Numbered from the stretch's first letter, positions 36,873-45,870 are shown. The stretch: 64,000 bases of DNA from Nitrospirales bacterium (GCA_029261295.1 JAJDBP010000002.1:452267-516266), one strand, 5' to 3'. Notes: generated from the letters alone by a model not told the origin. Numbers and translations: made by a program.

Positions 36873-38818
36873 TCTTCCCTCTTTCGTGGCCTGAGAATGT
36901 TCAAGATGACGCCTAGTCCCATAATAATGCCCCCGCCCCATACCCAGAGGATTAGGGGGTTGAGCACGCCTCGCGCAACCGCGACGCCTTCGGGTGAGAC
37001 TTCAGGCATAGTCAAAAAGATATGTCCCATATTGATGGAATAAATTGCTGATTCCGTCGTTGGGGTTTGGGTGGCATTGTAAATGCGTTTCTGTGGGCGA
37101 AGTTCGGTGAGAAGGGTCTCATCCTCATATACTTGAAATACGCCTTCTTCTGCTTTCCAGTTTCCACCTTCAACATCATGAATATTCGTGAGCTTCATGC
37201 GATAGTCGCCAATAGACATTTCGTCGCCGACTTTCATGGAGACCACTTTTTCCGTTTGATAGATCGTTGAGGCAATAATACCTATGACTAACACGAGCAC
37301 TCCAATATGAGTCAGCATGGCTGCATAGCGTCGTTGATTGGCGGTAAAGGCAGCCAGACATCCCTTGAAGATATTACTGCTGTTTCGCTGAGCATAGAGT
37401 TGCGAAACTTTGCTGAAGTCCATCACAATCGCCATGCCCGAAAAAGCCACCACGTAGCTTCCCGCTAATGCATAGAGGTTTCGAATGCCGGTGATGGCCA
37501 ATAAGGCGACCATAATGGCCCCAGCGAGTAAAGGAATAGAAAAGCTTTTCCTCAGATTCTCGACAGAGGCTTTTCTCCATGGAATATACGGGCCAATTCC
37601 CATAAGAAATAGTAAGCCGAGCGCAATAGGCATAAAAACCGCATTATAATATGGAGGCCCAACGGTAACCTTACCCCCACCGAAGGTTTCAAGAATGAGG
37701 GGATAGAGCGTGCCTAAAAAGACGGTCGCTGCAGCAACTAAGAAAAATAAATTATTAAAGAGAAAAATTGATTCACGCGAGATGAGCGAATCCAGCTCGA
37801 CCTGCGATTTTAATTTAGCTGATCGGAGAATGAGCGCACCGAAGGCGATGCCGATGATCGTACCGACGAAAATTAAGATATACAGACCACGTTCAGGGTC
37901 AGTGGCAAAGGAATGCACCGAGGTGAGCACTCCGCTGCGTACCAAAAAGGTTCCAATAAGTGAAAGCGAAAATGTGACAATAATCAGGAAGAGATTCCAG
38001 ACTTTGAACATTTTCCGCTTCTCTTGCACCAACACAGAATGCAAGTAGGCGGTACCCACCAGCCAGGGCATGAACGACGCATTTTCCACAGGGTCCCAAC
38101 CCCAATAGCCGCCCCAACCTAATTCGTAATAGGCCCAGTAGCCTCCCAACAGAATACCGGTGGTCAGGCACATCCACGCAAACGTGGTCCAGCGTTGAGT
38201 GACTTTGATCCATTCTTCTCCCAAGCGGCCTGAGAATAAGGCGGCCATGGCAAAGGAGAAGGGAATAGAAAAGCCCACATAACCCATGTACAACATGGGC
38301 GGATGCATGACCATGGCGGGGTCTTGTAATAGCGGATTGAGATCTTTGCCTTCGAGCGGGATAGGAAGCAGTCGTTCAAATGGGCTAGAAAGAAAAACAA
38401 TCAGACAGAGAAATCCAAAAATGATGGCACATTCCACGCCGATGAGATAAGGCATTATTGTGGGTTGTGTGCGCCAATGGAGCCACACGGCCAGGGTACT
38501 AAAGACCGAAAGAATGAAGACCCAAAGTAGGAGGGAGCCTTCATGGCCGCCCCAGACGGCGGACACCGTATAGAAGAATGGCAGGTTCGAGTTGGAATTG
38601 TTGGCGACGTAGAGGACCGAAAAGTCTCGGACAATAAAGGAATAGACCAGAGCCAGCATGCCGATGCCCAGTAAAACAAAAATCAATGTGACCGCCATGC
38701 GCCCTGATCGAGCCCAGTCAGGGTTACGCGTCTTGAGGGCTAAGGCCGCACTGGCCATGCCGAAGACAGACAACACCAAGGCGATAATAGTCGAAAAATG
38801 GCCGATTTCTATAATCAT
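36869..38818 (-). CDS. ccmF: Haem lyase subunit CcmF
   Basis: 649 residues, about 14-15 TM helices. The WWD domain is seen as GGYWGWDPVENASFMPWLVG with its flanking histidines, and VWGGHEGSLLLWVFILSVFS lies earlier. Other CcmF blocks are AMVMHPPMLYMGYVGFSIPF and SGVLTSVHSFATDPERGLY. A periplasmic domain follows (VVSMKVGDEMSIGDYRMKLT) and a final TM. It ligates haem from CcmE to apocytochrome c. Lies 20 nt after ccmE. Confidence 0.96.
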   Translation of the reverse strand: MIIEIGHFSTIIALVLSVFGMASAALALKTRNPDWARSGRMAVTLIFVLLGIGMLALVYSFIVRDFSVLYVANNSNSNLPFFYTVSAVWGGHEGSLLLWVFILSVFSTLAVWLHWRTQPTIMPYLIGVECAIIFGFLCLIVFLSSPFERLLPIPLEGKDLNPLLQDPAMVMHPPMLYMGYVGFSIPFSFAMAALFSGRLGEEWIKVTQRWTTFAWMCLTTGILLGGYWAYYELGWGGYWGWDPVENASFMPWLVGTAYLHSVLVQEKRKMFKVWNLFLIIVTFSLSLIGTFLVRSGVLTSVHSFATDPERGLYILIFVGTIIGIAFGALILRSAKLKSQVELDSLISRESIFLFNNLFFLVAAATVFLGTLYPLILETFGGGKVTVGPPYYNAVFMPIALGLLFLMGIGPYIPWRKASVENLRKSFSIPLLAGAIMVALLAITGIRNLYALAGSYVVAFSGMAIVMDFSKVSQLYAQRNSSNIFKGCLAAFTANQRRYAAMLTHIGVLVLVIGIIASTIYQTEKVVSMKVGDEMSIGDYRMKLTNIHDVEGGNWKAEEGVFQVYEDETLLTELRPQKRIYNATQTPTTESAIYSINMGHIFLTMPEVSPEGVAVARGVLNPLILWVWGGGIIMGLGVILNILRPRKREE

Positions 38819-38838
38819 GTGGAAATGAGAACGGACCC

Positions 38839-39303
38839 TTATGGGTCGAGGGTTTTCATGAAATCTTTTTTGGGAAGTTCTACGCCCGCGCGTTTGAGCT
38901 CCATGGGCATGTAGTCTTCGGAGTGTTTCGCCATGATCATGGTCGAACGAAAGGTTTGTCCATCATTCCATTGGCCTTCAACCACCGCTCCTTGGCCCTC
39001 CTTGAAGAGATCGGGTGGAATACCTTGAAAGGCGACGGGAATGGTAGCGGCACCGTCTGTCAGTTCAAAGGTCAGACCCACTGGCTCTGGCTGGGTTTTT
39101 AGGCTGCCTTTCACCACCATGCCGCCCACTCGCACTTTTTTGGTATAGGTTTCGGGCGTAAACGCCTTCACTTCTGAAGGGGTGACGAAATACACAATAT
39201 TCTCCCCGAAATTGCCCAAGGCCAAGTACCCTAAGGATCCGGCAATGAGGAGAATGCTCACAATAATCGCGACTTTTTTATTTGTTGTGGCCAAGGGGAT
39301 CAA
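38839..39303 (-). CDS. ccmE: Haem chaperone CcmE
   Basis: 154 residues, probable TTG start at 39303 inside the previous gene (26-nt overlap); TTG 39294 is an alternative. One TM (VAIIVSILLIAGSLGYLAL), then an OB-fold (KVRVGGMVVKGSLKTQP and GAAVEGQW-like VVEGQWNDG). MAKHSEDYMP carries the covalent haem histidine and the axial tyrosine of the HxxxY motif. It ferries haem from CcmC/D to CcmF. Confidence 0.93.
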   Translation of the reverse strand: MIPLATTNKKVAIIVSILLIAGSLGYLALGNFGENIVYFVTPSEVKAFTPETYTKKVRVGGMVVKGSLKTQPEPVGLTFELTDGAATIPVAFQGIPPDLFKEGQGAVVEGQWNDGQTFRSTMIMAKHSEDYMPMELKRAGVELPKKDFMKTLDP

Positions 39304-39790
39304 TCTCCGGTTCGTAGAGTTTTTCGTCTTTTATTTCCTTGAATAAAACCATGACTCTTTGGCTCATGGCAAATAGCACCCAACAGATGGAAATGACCGT
39401 CAGCAAATAGGCTGCGGCCACGAACCCAAAATTATTGATCAAGGCCGTATCTTTGGCTTTGAACGTCTTGGTGGCTGGGTCAAGGTGACCAATCAAGACC
39501 ATCGTTTTCAATTCACGAATATTTTCCAATGGCGGACCGGCATATTCCACTGGAAGCGTGGTGGGCCCGTCAATCAATTCAAATGTGGCTTGGCCTTGGT
39601 CAACTGCCCCCGACAATGTTCCACTTTTGACCATTCCTTGAATTCTAACAGGTTTGGAGGTGGCTGGGCTGTTTAAAACCGTGGCCAGGGAAATTGTGGA
39701 TAAATCACGCTGATACTGTTGGAAGGTCATTAGAGCCAAAAGGATTAATCCTCCGACCATGATGGCCCATCGTACATAAAATCCGGTCAT
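39278..39790 (-). CDS. OB-fold (CcmE-like) domain joined to CcmD-like TM tail
   Basis: 170 residues between ccmC (ATGA overlap) and ccmE. N-terminal TM (AIMVGGLILLALMTFQQY), then an OB-fold like the CcmE core (KPVRIQGMVKSGTLSG, then TFELIDGPTTLPVEYAGP). The haem histidine/tyrosine tail of CcmE is absent. The C-terminus is a second TM with a basic/acidic follow-up (FGFVAAAYLLTVISICWVLF, then RVMVLFKEIKDEK) resembling CcmD, the small protein normally encoded at this spot. I infer a fused CcmD whose extra OB domain may help release holo-CcmE from CcmC. It could instead be a mere CcmE paralogue with a separate CcmD elsewhere. Confidence 0.65.
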   Translation of the reverse strand: MTGFYVRWAIMVGGLILLALMTFQQYQRDLSTISLATVLNSPATSKPVRIQGMVKSGTLSGAVDQGQATFELIDGPTTLPVEYAGPPLENIRELKTMVLIGHLDPATKTFKAKDTALINNFGFVAAAYLLTVISICWVLFAMSQRVMVLFKEIKDEKLYEPEIDPLGHNK

Positions 39791-40512
39791 GGGGATGTCT
39801 GAGAAAAATGCGTCTGACTAAACAGACGACCCTTTTTAGCATGAAGGAGGTCGGTCAAATACAATATTTGTGTGCGAACCATTACCATATAGGCAAAGAG
39901 GAGCCAAGCCCCAATGCTCATGAGGGTTAAGGGAATCAGAATGTCATCTGAAATCGCTACGCCGCGGGTCGAAAAAGACATGGGTTGATGTAATGTGCGC
40001 CACCATTCCACGGAAAATTTGATAATCGGTAGGTCAATTCCCCCCACAATGGCTAAGATAGCGGCATAACGACCTCCACGTTCGGGATCATCCACCAGTT
40101 TTCTGAGCATCAGATACCCACCTAAGATCAAAAGCAGCACACTAAAAGACACCAATCGAGGATCCCAAGTCCACCAAGTGTTCCAAGTCGGCTTGGCCCA
40201 AATGGAGCCAGTGATCAGCGCGAGGGCGGTAAACAGTGCACAAATGCCTGCAGACGCCTGACAGGCATTGTCCACAAGGGGATCCCGTTTCCATAAATAC
40301 CAAATACTGCCAAAAAATAAAACGGAATAGGCCAAGGTGCTGGTATGCGCCAGTGGAACATGGACATACATGATCCGGACCAGTTCTCCTTGATAGTAAT
40401 CGGGCGGAGAGGCAAATAGGCCAATATAGAGCCCTAAGAAAATACAGACGGCGGCAGCTCCGCCAAACCATCCCTTATACCGCTGAATCCACCGAATAAA
40501 CCGATTAAGCAT
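39787..40512 (-). CDS. ccmC: Haem exporter/handling protein CcmC
   Basis: 241 residues, six TM helices. PPDYYQGELVRIMYVHVP and the tryptophan-rich WNTWWTWDPRLVSFSVLLL are CcmC signatures (WWD domain plus histidines), and WWRTLHQPMSFSTRG follows. It presents haem to CcmE. ATG 40512 has AGGGA just before it. Normally preceded by ccmAB; here a 4.7-kb cassette intervenes. Confidence 0.95.
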   Translation of the reverse strand: MLNRFIRWIQRYKGWFGGAAAVCIFLGLYIGLFASPPDYYQGELVRIMYVHVPLAHTSTLAYSVLFFGSIWYLWKRDPLVDNACQASAGICALFTALALITGSIWAKPTWNTWWTWDPRLVSFSVLLLILGGYLMLRKLVDDPERGGRYAAILAIVGGIDLPIIKFSVEWWRTLHQPMSFSTRGVAISDDILIPLTLMSIGAWLLFAYMVMVRTQILYLTDLLHAKKGRLFSQTHFSQTSP

Positions 40513-40869
40513 ATTCCCTATTGTAAACGGACAACTCGACGGAGGAAAGAGCCAGATTGTTCAATACTTGGGTAAAGTCTGTCTTGTATTTAAGGAAAAC
40601 AATGAGCAAATGTATTTTCTATAGGTGATTCATCCTGGTTGTCTCGTAGTGCAGAATCCTTTCCTATTACCTGATCTCAACCTATCTATAGCTTCTTTAA
40701 AAGAGAGGGCAGAACTTTTTTGAAAATCCTACACCGATAGTTCTTTGGATTTCAAAGACCTAGGAATGTTTCCGTTCACTTTCTGCAGTTGCTGGTGGAA
40801 GTGCCCAATGGTACTCTTCAAGCAGGCCAGATATTAGACGATTGTCTTTTGAAATAAGGAGCATGACAT
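40513..40869. other. Divergent gap between ccmC and a small plus-strand gene
   Basis: 357 nt. It begins with a ccmC leader that contains ATTGTAAACGGAC (40520-40532), also found after ccmB. No other gene is visible. AAGGAG (about 40855) precedes the next start. Confidence 0.4.
40520..40532. repeat. 13-nt direct repeat, copy 1 (ccmC leader)
   Basis: ATTGTAAACGGAC is identical at 45109-45121, just downstream of ccmB. Both are near TCCC and followed by loosely similar leader sequence (ACCCAA, ACAAT and GAG blocks when read on the minus strand). It suggests that ccmB and ccmC were once joined and that the cassette between them was inserted with duplication of the junction. Confidence 0.55.
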
Positions 40870-41298
40870 ATGGGAGAAGTTGATGCAGGGCCGGCAGCAC
40901 CAGCCAAGCCAATGCCAGATTTGACCGCCCTTGAGGTTGATCCTTCCAAAGGGGAACGGTTCTTTAAGGCCGTCTTAGTGCATTCCAAGCAAGGGACGAC
41001 CTATCGGATGGTGGCGAAGTCTCTAACTGATGGTCGGCTTGATCTCGTGCATTTTGTGTGTGATTTAAGTGCTGATGGCACCATGAATGGGAAACGGCGA
41101 ATTCGGCGAATTGAATCCCAGCGCCCTGAGCGATGGGATAAAGAAGTCGAGACCATTCAAAAGGAAATCACCGATAAAGGTGAAGAAGTGCAAAAGGTAT
41201 GGGCTCATGACTTAACTGGTATTCAGGATGTTGGAGAACAAGTGGCCAGCCTGGATGCCTGGATGCTTCAAACAGCTAAAGAGATTGTGCCGGCTTAA
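40870..41298 (+). CDS. Small conserved-looking hypothetical protein
   Basis: 142 residues, ATG 40870 with AAGGAG 8 nt upstream. I do not recognise it. A Pro/Ala-rich start leads to a soluble alpha-beta body (FFKAVLVHSKQGTTYRMVAK, then DLVHFVCDLSADG) and a charged helical end. It is the only plus-strand gene inside the cassette that splits the ccm genes, convergent with the ATP-grasp gene. Confidence 0.6.
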   Translation: MGEVDAGPAAPAKPMPDLTALEVDPSKGERFFKAVLVHSKQGTTYRMVAKSLTDGRLDLVHFVCDLSADGTMNGKRRIRRIESQRPERWDKEVETIQKEITDKGEEVQKVWAHDLTGIQDVGEQVASLDAWMLQTAKEIVPA

Positions 41299-41389
41299 GG
41301 CTTTTGTTGGTTTGAGGTAGGTCGTGCGGGTTTCCTGTGCTTCTACCTCCCCTGGCCCCTCCTTACAAAGGAGGGGAACATCAGGATAA

Positions 41390-42661
41390 TTAGACGCGGA
41401 AGATTTCTGGGTGCACAGATTTTGTGGGCTGCGGTTTCATGACCACCTTTAGCTGACTGTGCGATTCTCGCAAGGCTTCTTCTACCTCTGTTGGCTGCGC
41501 CCCCCTGGCTACAATGAAACCTAGATAACGTTTACCTTCCGGCAAGGGAATAAGCTGGTCACCTGGTTCAGCCGTCATAACCAATTCCTCTACGCCAGAA
41601 ACCTGTTGTGCCGCCTCTTGCCCCTCCACTCTTTCTAAAATCCCTTCTTGGGGTATTGGGATCATCATGACGCCCCCTGCTCCTGTCGTTAACTCTAAAG
41701 ATGGTAGGTCCTTCCCCAGAGCGTGCAGCAGGATGAGTTCTTCTAACGACTTGCCTGTTCCAAACTCCAACATTCGAGAACATTTCCCGCCAATACTTCG
41801 TGCTGCCACTTCTATGACCCAAATCTCTTGATCGTTAATTCGTAGTTCTCCATGAACCGGTCCTTCTCGGAGCCCAATAGCTCGTGCTGCTTTCGCGAGC
41901 GATTCGGTGATTCGTGCTTGTGATTCAGGAGAAAGGCGTGAAGGGGTCACGTAAATCGTTTCTTCGAAATAGGGCCCATCGAGTGGGTCCGGTTTATCAA
42001 AGAGGGCCAGGGGATGAAATGTGTCCTTCGTGAGCAAGCCCTCCAATGCGACTTCGATCCCAGGAATAAAGTCCTCGATAAGAATTTGACGACCGGCCAC
42101 CTCTTGGTCCGGCCTCTCAAGTGTTTTTAACAGATGGCGTATTCGATTAAAGGCGTGTTGGAAGCTCACTGAATCATCAGCACGAATGATACCGCAGCTT
42201 CCTGAAAGGGTAAGGGGTTTGAGTACGCAGGGAAATGCCACCTGTTGGACAATATCCTCTGCGTTCTTGTGGGAGTCCACCACGATAAAGTTTGGACAGG
42301 GGAGCCCTGCTTTCTGCAACAGACTCCGCATCGTGTGTTTGTTGCTTGCGGCACATACTGAATCAATAGAATTTGACGAGAGTCCTAAAGCCTCCGAAAG
42401 GGTTGAGGCTAAGACGGCTGTTCCATCGTTCACTCCGAGGACCACATCAATGGGGGAGGTTTTGGCAAATTCCATCACGGTGGGAACGGCGGTGCTGGAA
42501 TTGTACAGGTCAACCGTCAGAAAATTATCTGGAGATTGGTTTAGGAAATCTGGTGGGGCATCTCCCGCCACGGTCAGGGAGACACCGACCTTTTTAGCCG
42601 CTTCCACAAAAGCTTCACCTCTGTAGCTCATGGAGGGAAGAAGAAGGAGCAAATGTGCCAT
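41390..42661 (-). CDS. ATP-grasp ligase-like protein
   Basis: 423 residues from ATG 42661; a TTG at 42700 is less likely. A Rossmann-like N-domain (AHLLLLLPSMSYRGEAFVEA) precedes the ATP-grasp region: SNKHTMRSLLQKAGLPCPNF, FPCVLKPLTLSGSCGI (P-loop-like lysine), ILIEDFIPGIEVALEGLLT and the metal-binding GELRINDQEIWVIEVAARSI. It probably joins a carboxylate to an amine. It is 71 nt after the CCAEP-tail radical SAM gene, with which it forms a cassette; the substrate is unknown. Confidence 0.82.
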   Translation of the reverse strand: MAHLLLLLPSMSYRGEAFVEAAKKVGVSLTVAGDAPPDFLNQSPDNFLTVDLYNSSTAVPTVMEFAKTSPIDVVLGVNDGTAVLASTLSEALGLSSNSIDSVCAASNKHTMRSLLQKAGLPCPNFIVVDSHKNAEDIVQQVAFPCVLKPLTLSGSCGIIRADDSVSFQHAFNRIRHLLKTLERPDQEVAGRQILIEDFIPGIEVALEGLLTKDTFHPLALFDKPDPLDGPYFEETIYVTPSRLSPESQARITESLAKAARAIGLREGPVHGELRINDQEIWVIEVAARSIGGKCSRMLEFGTGKSLEELILLHALGKDLPSLELTTGAGGVMMIPIPQEGILERVEGQEAAQQVSGVEELVMTAEPGDQLIPLPEGKRYLGFIVARGAQPTEVEEALRESHSQLKVVMKPQPTKSVHPEIFRV

Positions 42662-42732
42662 GGCTAATGGGTGAGGATAACCGTATAGGGTGAAGAACAA
42701 CAGGTGGTTCGTTCTTCTTTACCCATGTGGCG

Positions 42733-44307
42733 TCAGCTTTTAGACGAGCATTCGACGGAATGAAATTGTTCCGTTGTGGGTTCTGCACAACAAAACCAGG
42801 GTTCGGTCATTCGTGGCGGTCGAATACGATCTGGATTCAGGGAAGCCGTTTTGTTTAATGCCGCAAAATCGAGGTCTGCGGCGTCATAGACCAATTCCCA
42901 TAACCGATAAAAGGTGTGCTCAGGATCTTCATTGGTACTGTTCTCCACGACCTTGGAGACGGCTTGTTGCAACGCGTCCATTCGTGGATCAGGGTGAGCC
43001 CATGTATGTTGAAACTTCTGTTGATTAAGCGGACCGAGAAACTGGGCCATTGGTGTTGGGTGAGTCTCTGGTGGGGTTAACAATGCCGAGCCGGGAGGGA
43101 TCAATAAGCGTACGCTATATTGTACGGGATCAATGCAATCGATCAATCCATGTTGTTCAACCAAGCCAAACATTTCGGCATAGTCTTCTAGGGTTGTCCA
43201 TGGAGTGAAGGCCACGAGTGAAGGGCGAAGCGTAATGCCCTCAGACCGCAGAATGTCGTGCGCCTGGAAGATGTCTTGGCGTGTATGGCCTTTGTCCAAA
43301 TGTAGGAGGACATTCTCGCTAAATGATTCCACAGCAGAAATGACGAACAGACATCCTAGTCGACTGAACTCTTTGAACGTCGATTGGTGTTTCAGGATGT
43401 GTTCAATTTTGGTGGTAAAATCAAAGGTAATATGGGGGAACTCTTCATGCAATGCTCGAACAATATTCAGGGAATGACCAGGACCATTTAAAAAGTCGGG
43501 ATCCCCTAAAGTTATGTGGACGGCGCCGGCCTTTACCTGTTGTCGAATATCTGCCAACACCACGGGAGCAGGGAACAAGAAAAATCGGCCCTGATACACC
43601 GGGACAATGGGGCAATGTAAGCAGGTATGCAGACAGCCACGACTGGCTTCCACGTATCCCACGACATGTTTCTTCCCCTGGTTTTCTAAGCCTGCGTATT
43701 CGGAGAGAATGGGAAGGGCTTTGCGTGAGGGTGTAGGAAATGTTCCCGCATCAGGCGTGTCCTTGGTTGAGCCACTTGATTGTCCGGTAATTCGTTTCAG
43801 ATAGGGCGGAGCAATAGAATTAGCGAAACTTATACCCTCAACCTGAATCGGAAAATCTAAGCCAGGTTTATTTGGTGAAGAGTGAGATCTTGCTAAGTGA
43901 TCAAGAAGATTTACCAACGGTATTTCATATTCTCCGCCGATTACCGAGTCGGCTTGGTGCTTGAGCAAATATTCCGCGTTCAGCGAGGCATAGAGCCCAA
44001 AAAAACAGATGTGTGCGTTTGAATTGAGCTGACGAACCCGTTCGGCTACCTGGCACCCCAAAGAAAGTGCGGTATGCATGGGTACGGAAATACCAACTAC
44101 GTGGGCTTGTGCCACACGTTGTTCATCAAACTTTTCCACAGATAAGTCTAGAGTGTAGGGGGCATAGCCCTTCTGCTCAAGAAACCCCACAGGCTGGGCC
44201 AGGCCAATTGGTTGATGGCCCAACTCATAACAAGAAATAAGGAGGATGGCTCCTGCCTGTTGTAGAGGCCTGTCGGCTATTATGGTTGGTGAGGACGTTT
44301 TGCTCAT
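42733..44307 (-). CDS. B12-binding radical SAM protein with C-terminal CCAEP motif
   Basis: 524 residues. N-terminal cobalamin-binding-like domain (residues 15-130: LISCYELGHQPIGLAQPVGF, VVGISVPMHTALSLGCQVAE). The radical SAM cluster motif is VEASRGCLHTCLHCPIVPVY (CxxxCxxC), followed by a TIM-barrel half (VHITLGDPDFLN). Near the end is EPWFCCAEPTTEQ, matching what I recall as the CUAEP/CCAEP-tail radical SAM family; both residues are coded TGT, so this is the cysteine form, not a selenoprotein. It is flanked by the DUF169 gene (34 nt) and ATP-grasp gene. Reaction unknown; B12 plus SAM suggests methylation or rearrangement. Confidence 0.82.
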   Translation of the reverse strand: MSKTSSPTIIADRPLQQAGAILLISCYELGHQPIGLAQPVGFLEQKGYAPYTLDLSVEKFDEQRVAQAHVVGISVPMHTALSLGCQVAERVRQLNSNAHICFFGLYASLNAEYLLKHQADSVIGGEYEIPLVNLLDHLARSHSSPNKPGLDFPIQVEGISFANSIAPPYLKRITGQSSGSTKDTPDAGTFPTPSRKALPILSEYAGLENQGKKHVVGYVEASRGCLHTCLHCPIVPVYQGRFFLFPAPVVLADIRQQVKAGAVHITLGDPDFLNGPGHSLNIVRALHEEFPHITFDFTTKIEHILKHQSTFKEFSRLGCLFVISAVESFSENVLLHLDKGHTRQDIFQAHDILRSEGITLRPSLVAFTPWTTLEDYAEMFGLVEQHGLIDCIDPVQYSVRLLIPPGSALLTPPETHPTPMAQFLGPLNQQKFQHTWAHPDPRMDALQQAVSKVVENSTNEDPEHTFYRLWELVYDAADLDFAALNKTASLNPDRIRPPRMTEPWFCCAEPTTEQFHSVECSSKS

Positions 44308-44341
44308 CTTGTTTTGTTATTTCTCGAGAACAATATGGTGT

Positions 44342-45070
44342 TTAATCTTTTGTGAATCGACGCCCATCAGTGTTGGCGTAACTTGCAACGCGGGCATTGG
44401 CTTCACGTCGAGCTTCCAGCTTTTCGACCACTTCAGTAAATCGCTTTCCTGGGATTGCACATGTCATCTCATCGGGCGACATACCGGTGCGAATCCGGCT
44501 CAGTGTGCATCCAGTACTCATGGCGATCTGGTTCTGTTCTTTCGCCAATGGAATGATATGACACTGGGGTTTTCCGACAATAGGCATGTCGCTAAAAGCA
44601 TCATGTAGCACCATTCCTTGATACGCGCTTAGCCGGAGAAGAATCACATCGGGTTCGATGCTGGTCTGGGCAATCGGGCCATAGGTGATAAACTTGTACC
44701 GAGTTTTGATGACTGGCAGTTGCATCGCCTCTTGGGGAGTGACCCACTCACTCTCTAAAAGGCCACGAACATCCTCATTTTGCATAACCTCATCTAATGT
44801 CTTTAGCCCGTGAGTGACGCTTCCGACGCTGCAATTAAAATGATCATCTGCGTTGGTCGTGAATGTGCGCTCTTCAGATTGAATCCAAAAGACACAGCCT
44901 GCCGTGACTTTTCCGGTGCGGCCATCTGCACTCGGGTCAGGAATCTTTCCCTCATGTAACGGGACCCCTTCAGGGGCATCCTGAGAAAAGGTTATGGCAA
45001 TAGGTGCGTGTGAAAGCCCCAATGCTTTTTTTAATCGCGTACCAGCTTCTTTCCAATCAACAGATACCAT
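44342..45070 (-). CDS. DUF169 protein
   Basis: 242 residues, ATG 45070 with GGAGG upstream. Family features include LGLSHAPIAITFSQDAPEGV, AGCVFWIQ, DHFNCSVGSVTHGL, PDVILLRLSAYQGM and STGCTLSRIRTGMSPDEMTC with conserved cysteines. DUF169 proteins often accompany radical SAM or anaerobic metabolic genes; function is not known. First gene of the cassette, 122 nt after ccmB. Confidence 0.85.
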   Translation of the reverse strand: MVSVDWKEAGTRLKKALGLSHAPIAITFSQDAPEGVPLHEGKIPDPSADGRTGKVTAGCVFWIQSEERTFTTNADDHFNCSVGSVTHGLKTLDEVMQNEDVRGLLESEWVTPQEAMQLPVIKTRYKFITYGPIAQTSIEPDVILLRLSAYQGMVLHDAFSDMPIVGKPQCHIIPLAKEQNQIAMSTGCTLSRIRTGMSPDEMTCAIPGKRFTEVVEKLEARREANARVASYANTDGRRFTKD

Positions 45071-45108
45071 CTTTATGCCTCCAATTTTTCAAAAGAATCA
45101 TGTTTCCC

Positions 45109-45121
45109 ATTGTAAACGGAC
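45109..45121. repeat. 13-nt direct repeat, copy 2 (after ccmB)
   Basis: ATTGTAAACGGAC, identical to 40520-40532. On the minus strand it is followed by GGGAAACATG, reminiscent of the ccmC start region AGGGAATATG. It probably marks the old ccmB-ccmC junction at the cassette's upstream border. Confidence 0.55.
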
Positions 45122-45192
45122 TATCTCACGTGCGAAAGGTCGAGTGAGGCCCATTGTCTGAATAACGGCTTTGGGTAGCTGGAAAATGAATT

Positions 45193-45870
45193 TTACGAAT
45201 CTAATATGAATTCGAAGAGCCAGAAGGAGACGACGGTGAAGATAATATCGAAAATGACTAGTAGATGGAGCCATTGCGAATAGAAGGCATAAGGGTCACC
45301 GTTGAGGGTGCCGCGTGTGGCTTCGACCGCAGCGATCATGACCGGGACGGCCAAGGGCAAGAGCAGGACAGGAAGCATGACTTCTCTGGCACGAATTTGC
45401 ACCGTTAAGGCTGAGAAGAGGGTGCCAACCGAGGATAGCCCTATTGTCGCAAGAAAAAAGACCAGTAACAGCATGCCGATGGCTTCGACGACTTCTAGGT
45501 TGAAAAAGATGACGAAAAGGGGAAATAACAAAATTTCTACAGTAAACATAAACAGAAAGTTCGCTGTGACTTTCCCGAGATAAATTGCGCCTTTTGGGAC
45601 AGGACTCATTTGCAACGATTCGATGCAGTCGTTTTGTAACTCTGAGGTAAAGGATTTTCCAATTCCAATTATGCCGGTAAAGGTGAAAGCCACCCAAATA
45701 ATGCCCGCGATGAGTTGGCGAGCTGCGTCCTGATCCATGGCAAAACTAAAACTAAAGACCAGAATGACGATGAGGGCGAAAAACAACATGGACGAGATGG
45801 TTTCTCGTGTACGCCATTCACTGATCAAGTCTTTCCAGACGATCCACTGTATGGTGTTAAGAAAGGACAT
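45193..45870 (-). CDS. ccmB: Haem ABC exporter permease CcmB
   Basis: 225 residues from ATG 45870, overlapping the ccmA 3' end by 14 nt. Six TM helices; N-terminus IQWIVWKDLISEWRTRETIS and IIWVAFTFTGIIGIGKSFTS, then NDCIESLQMSPVPKGAIYLG are CcmB signatures. Pairs with CcmA, which drives release of holo-CcmE from CcmC/D. Confidence 0.92.
   Translation of the reverse strand: MSFLNTIQWIVWKDLISEWRTRETISSMLFFALIVILVFSFSFAMDQDAARQLIAGIIWVAFTFTGIIGIGKSFTSELQNDCIESLQMSPVPKGAIYLGKVTANFLFMFTVEILLFPLFVIFFNLEVVEAIGMLLLVFFLATIGLSSVGTLFSALTVQIRAREVMLPVLLLPLAVPVMIAAVEATRGTLNGDPYAFYSQWLHLLVIFDIIFTVVSFWLFEFILDS

Noticed and set aside
42780..42800. Possible selenocysteine in the radical SAM tail
   Set aside because: Both residues of CCAEP are encoded by TGT codons; no in-frame TGA, so no selenoprotein is needed.
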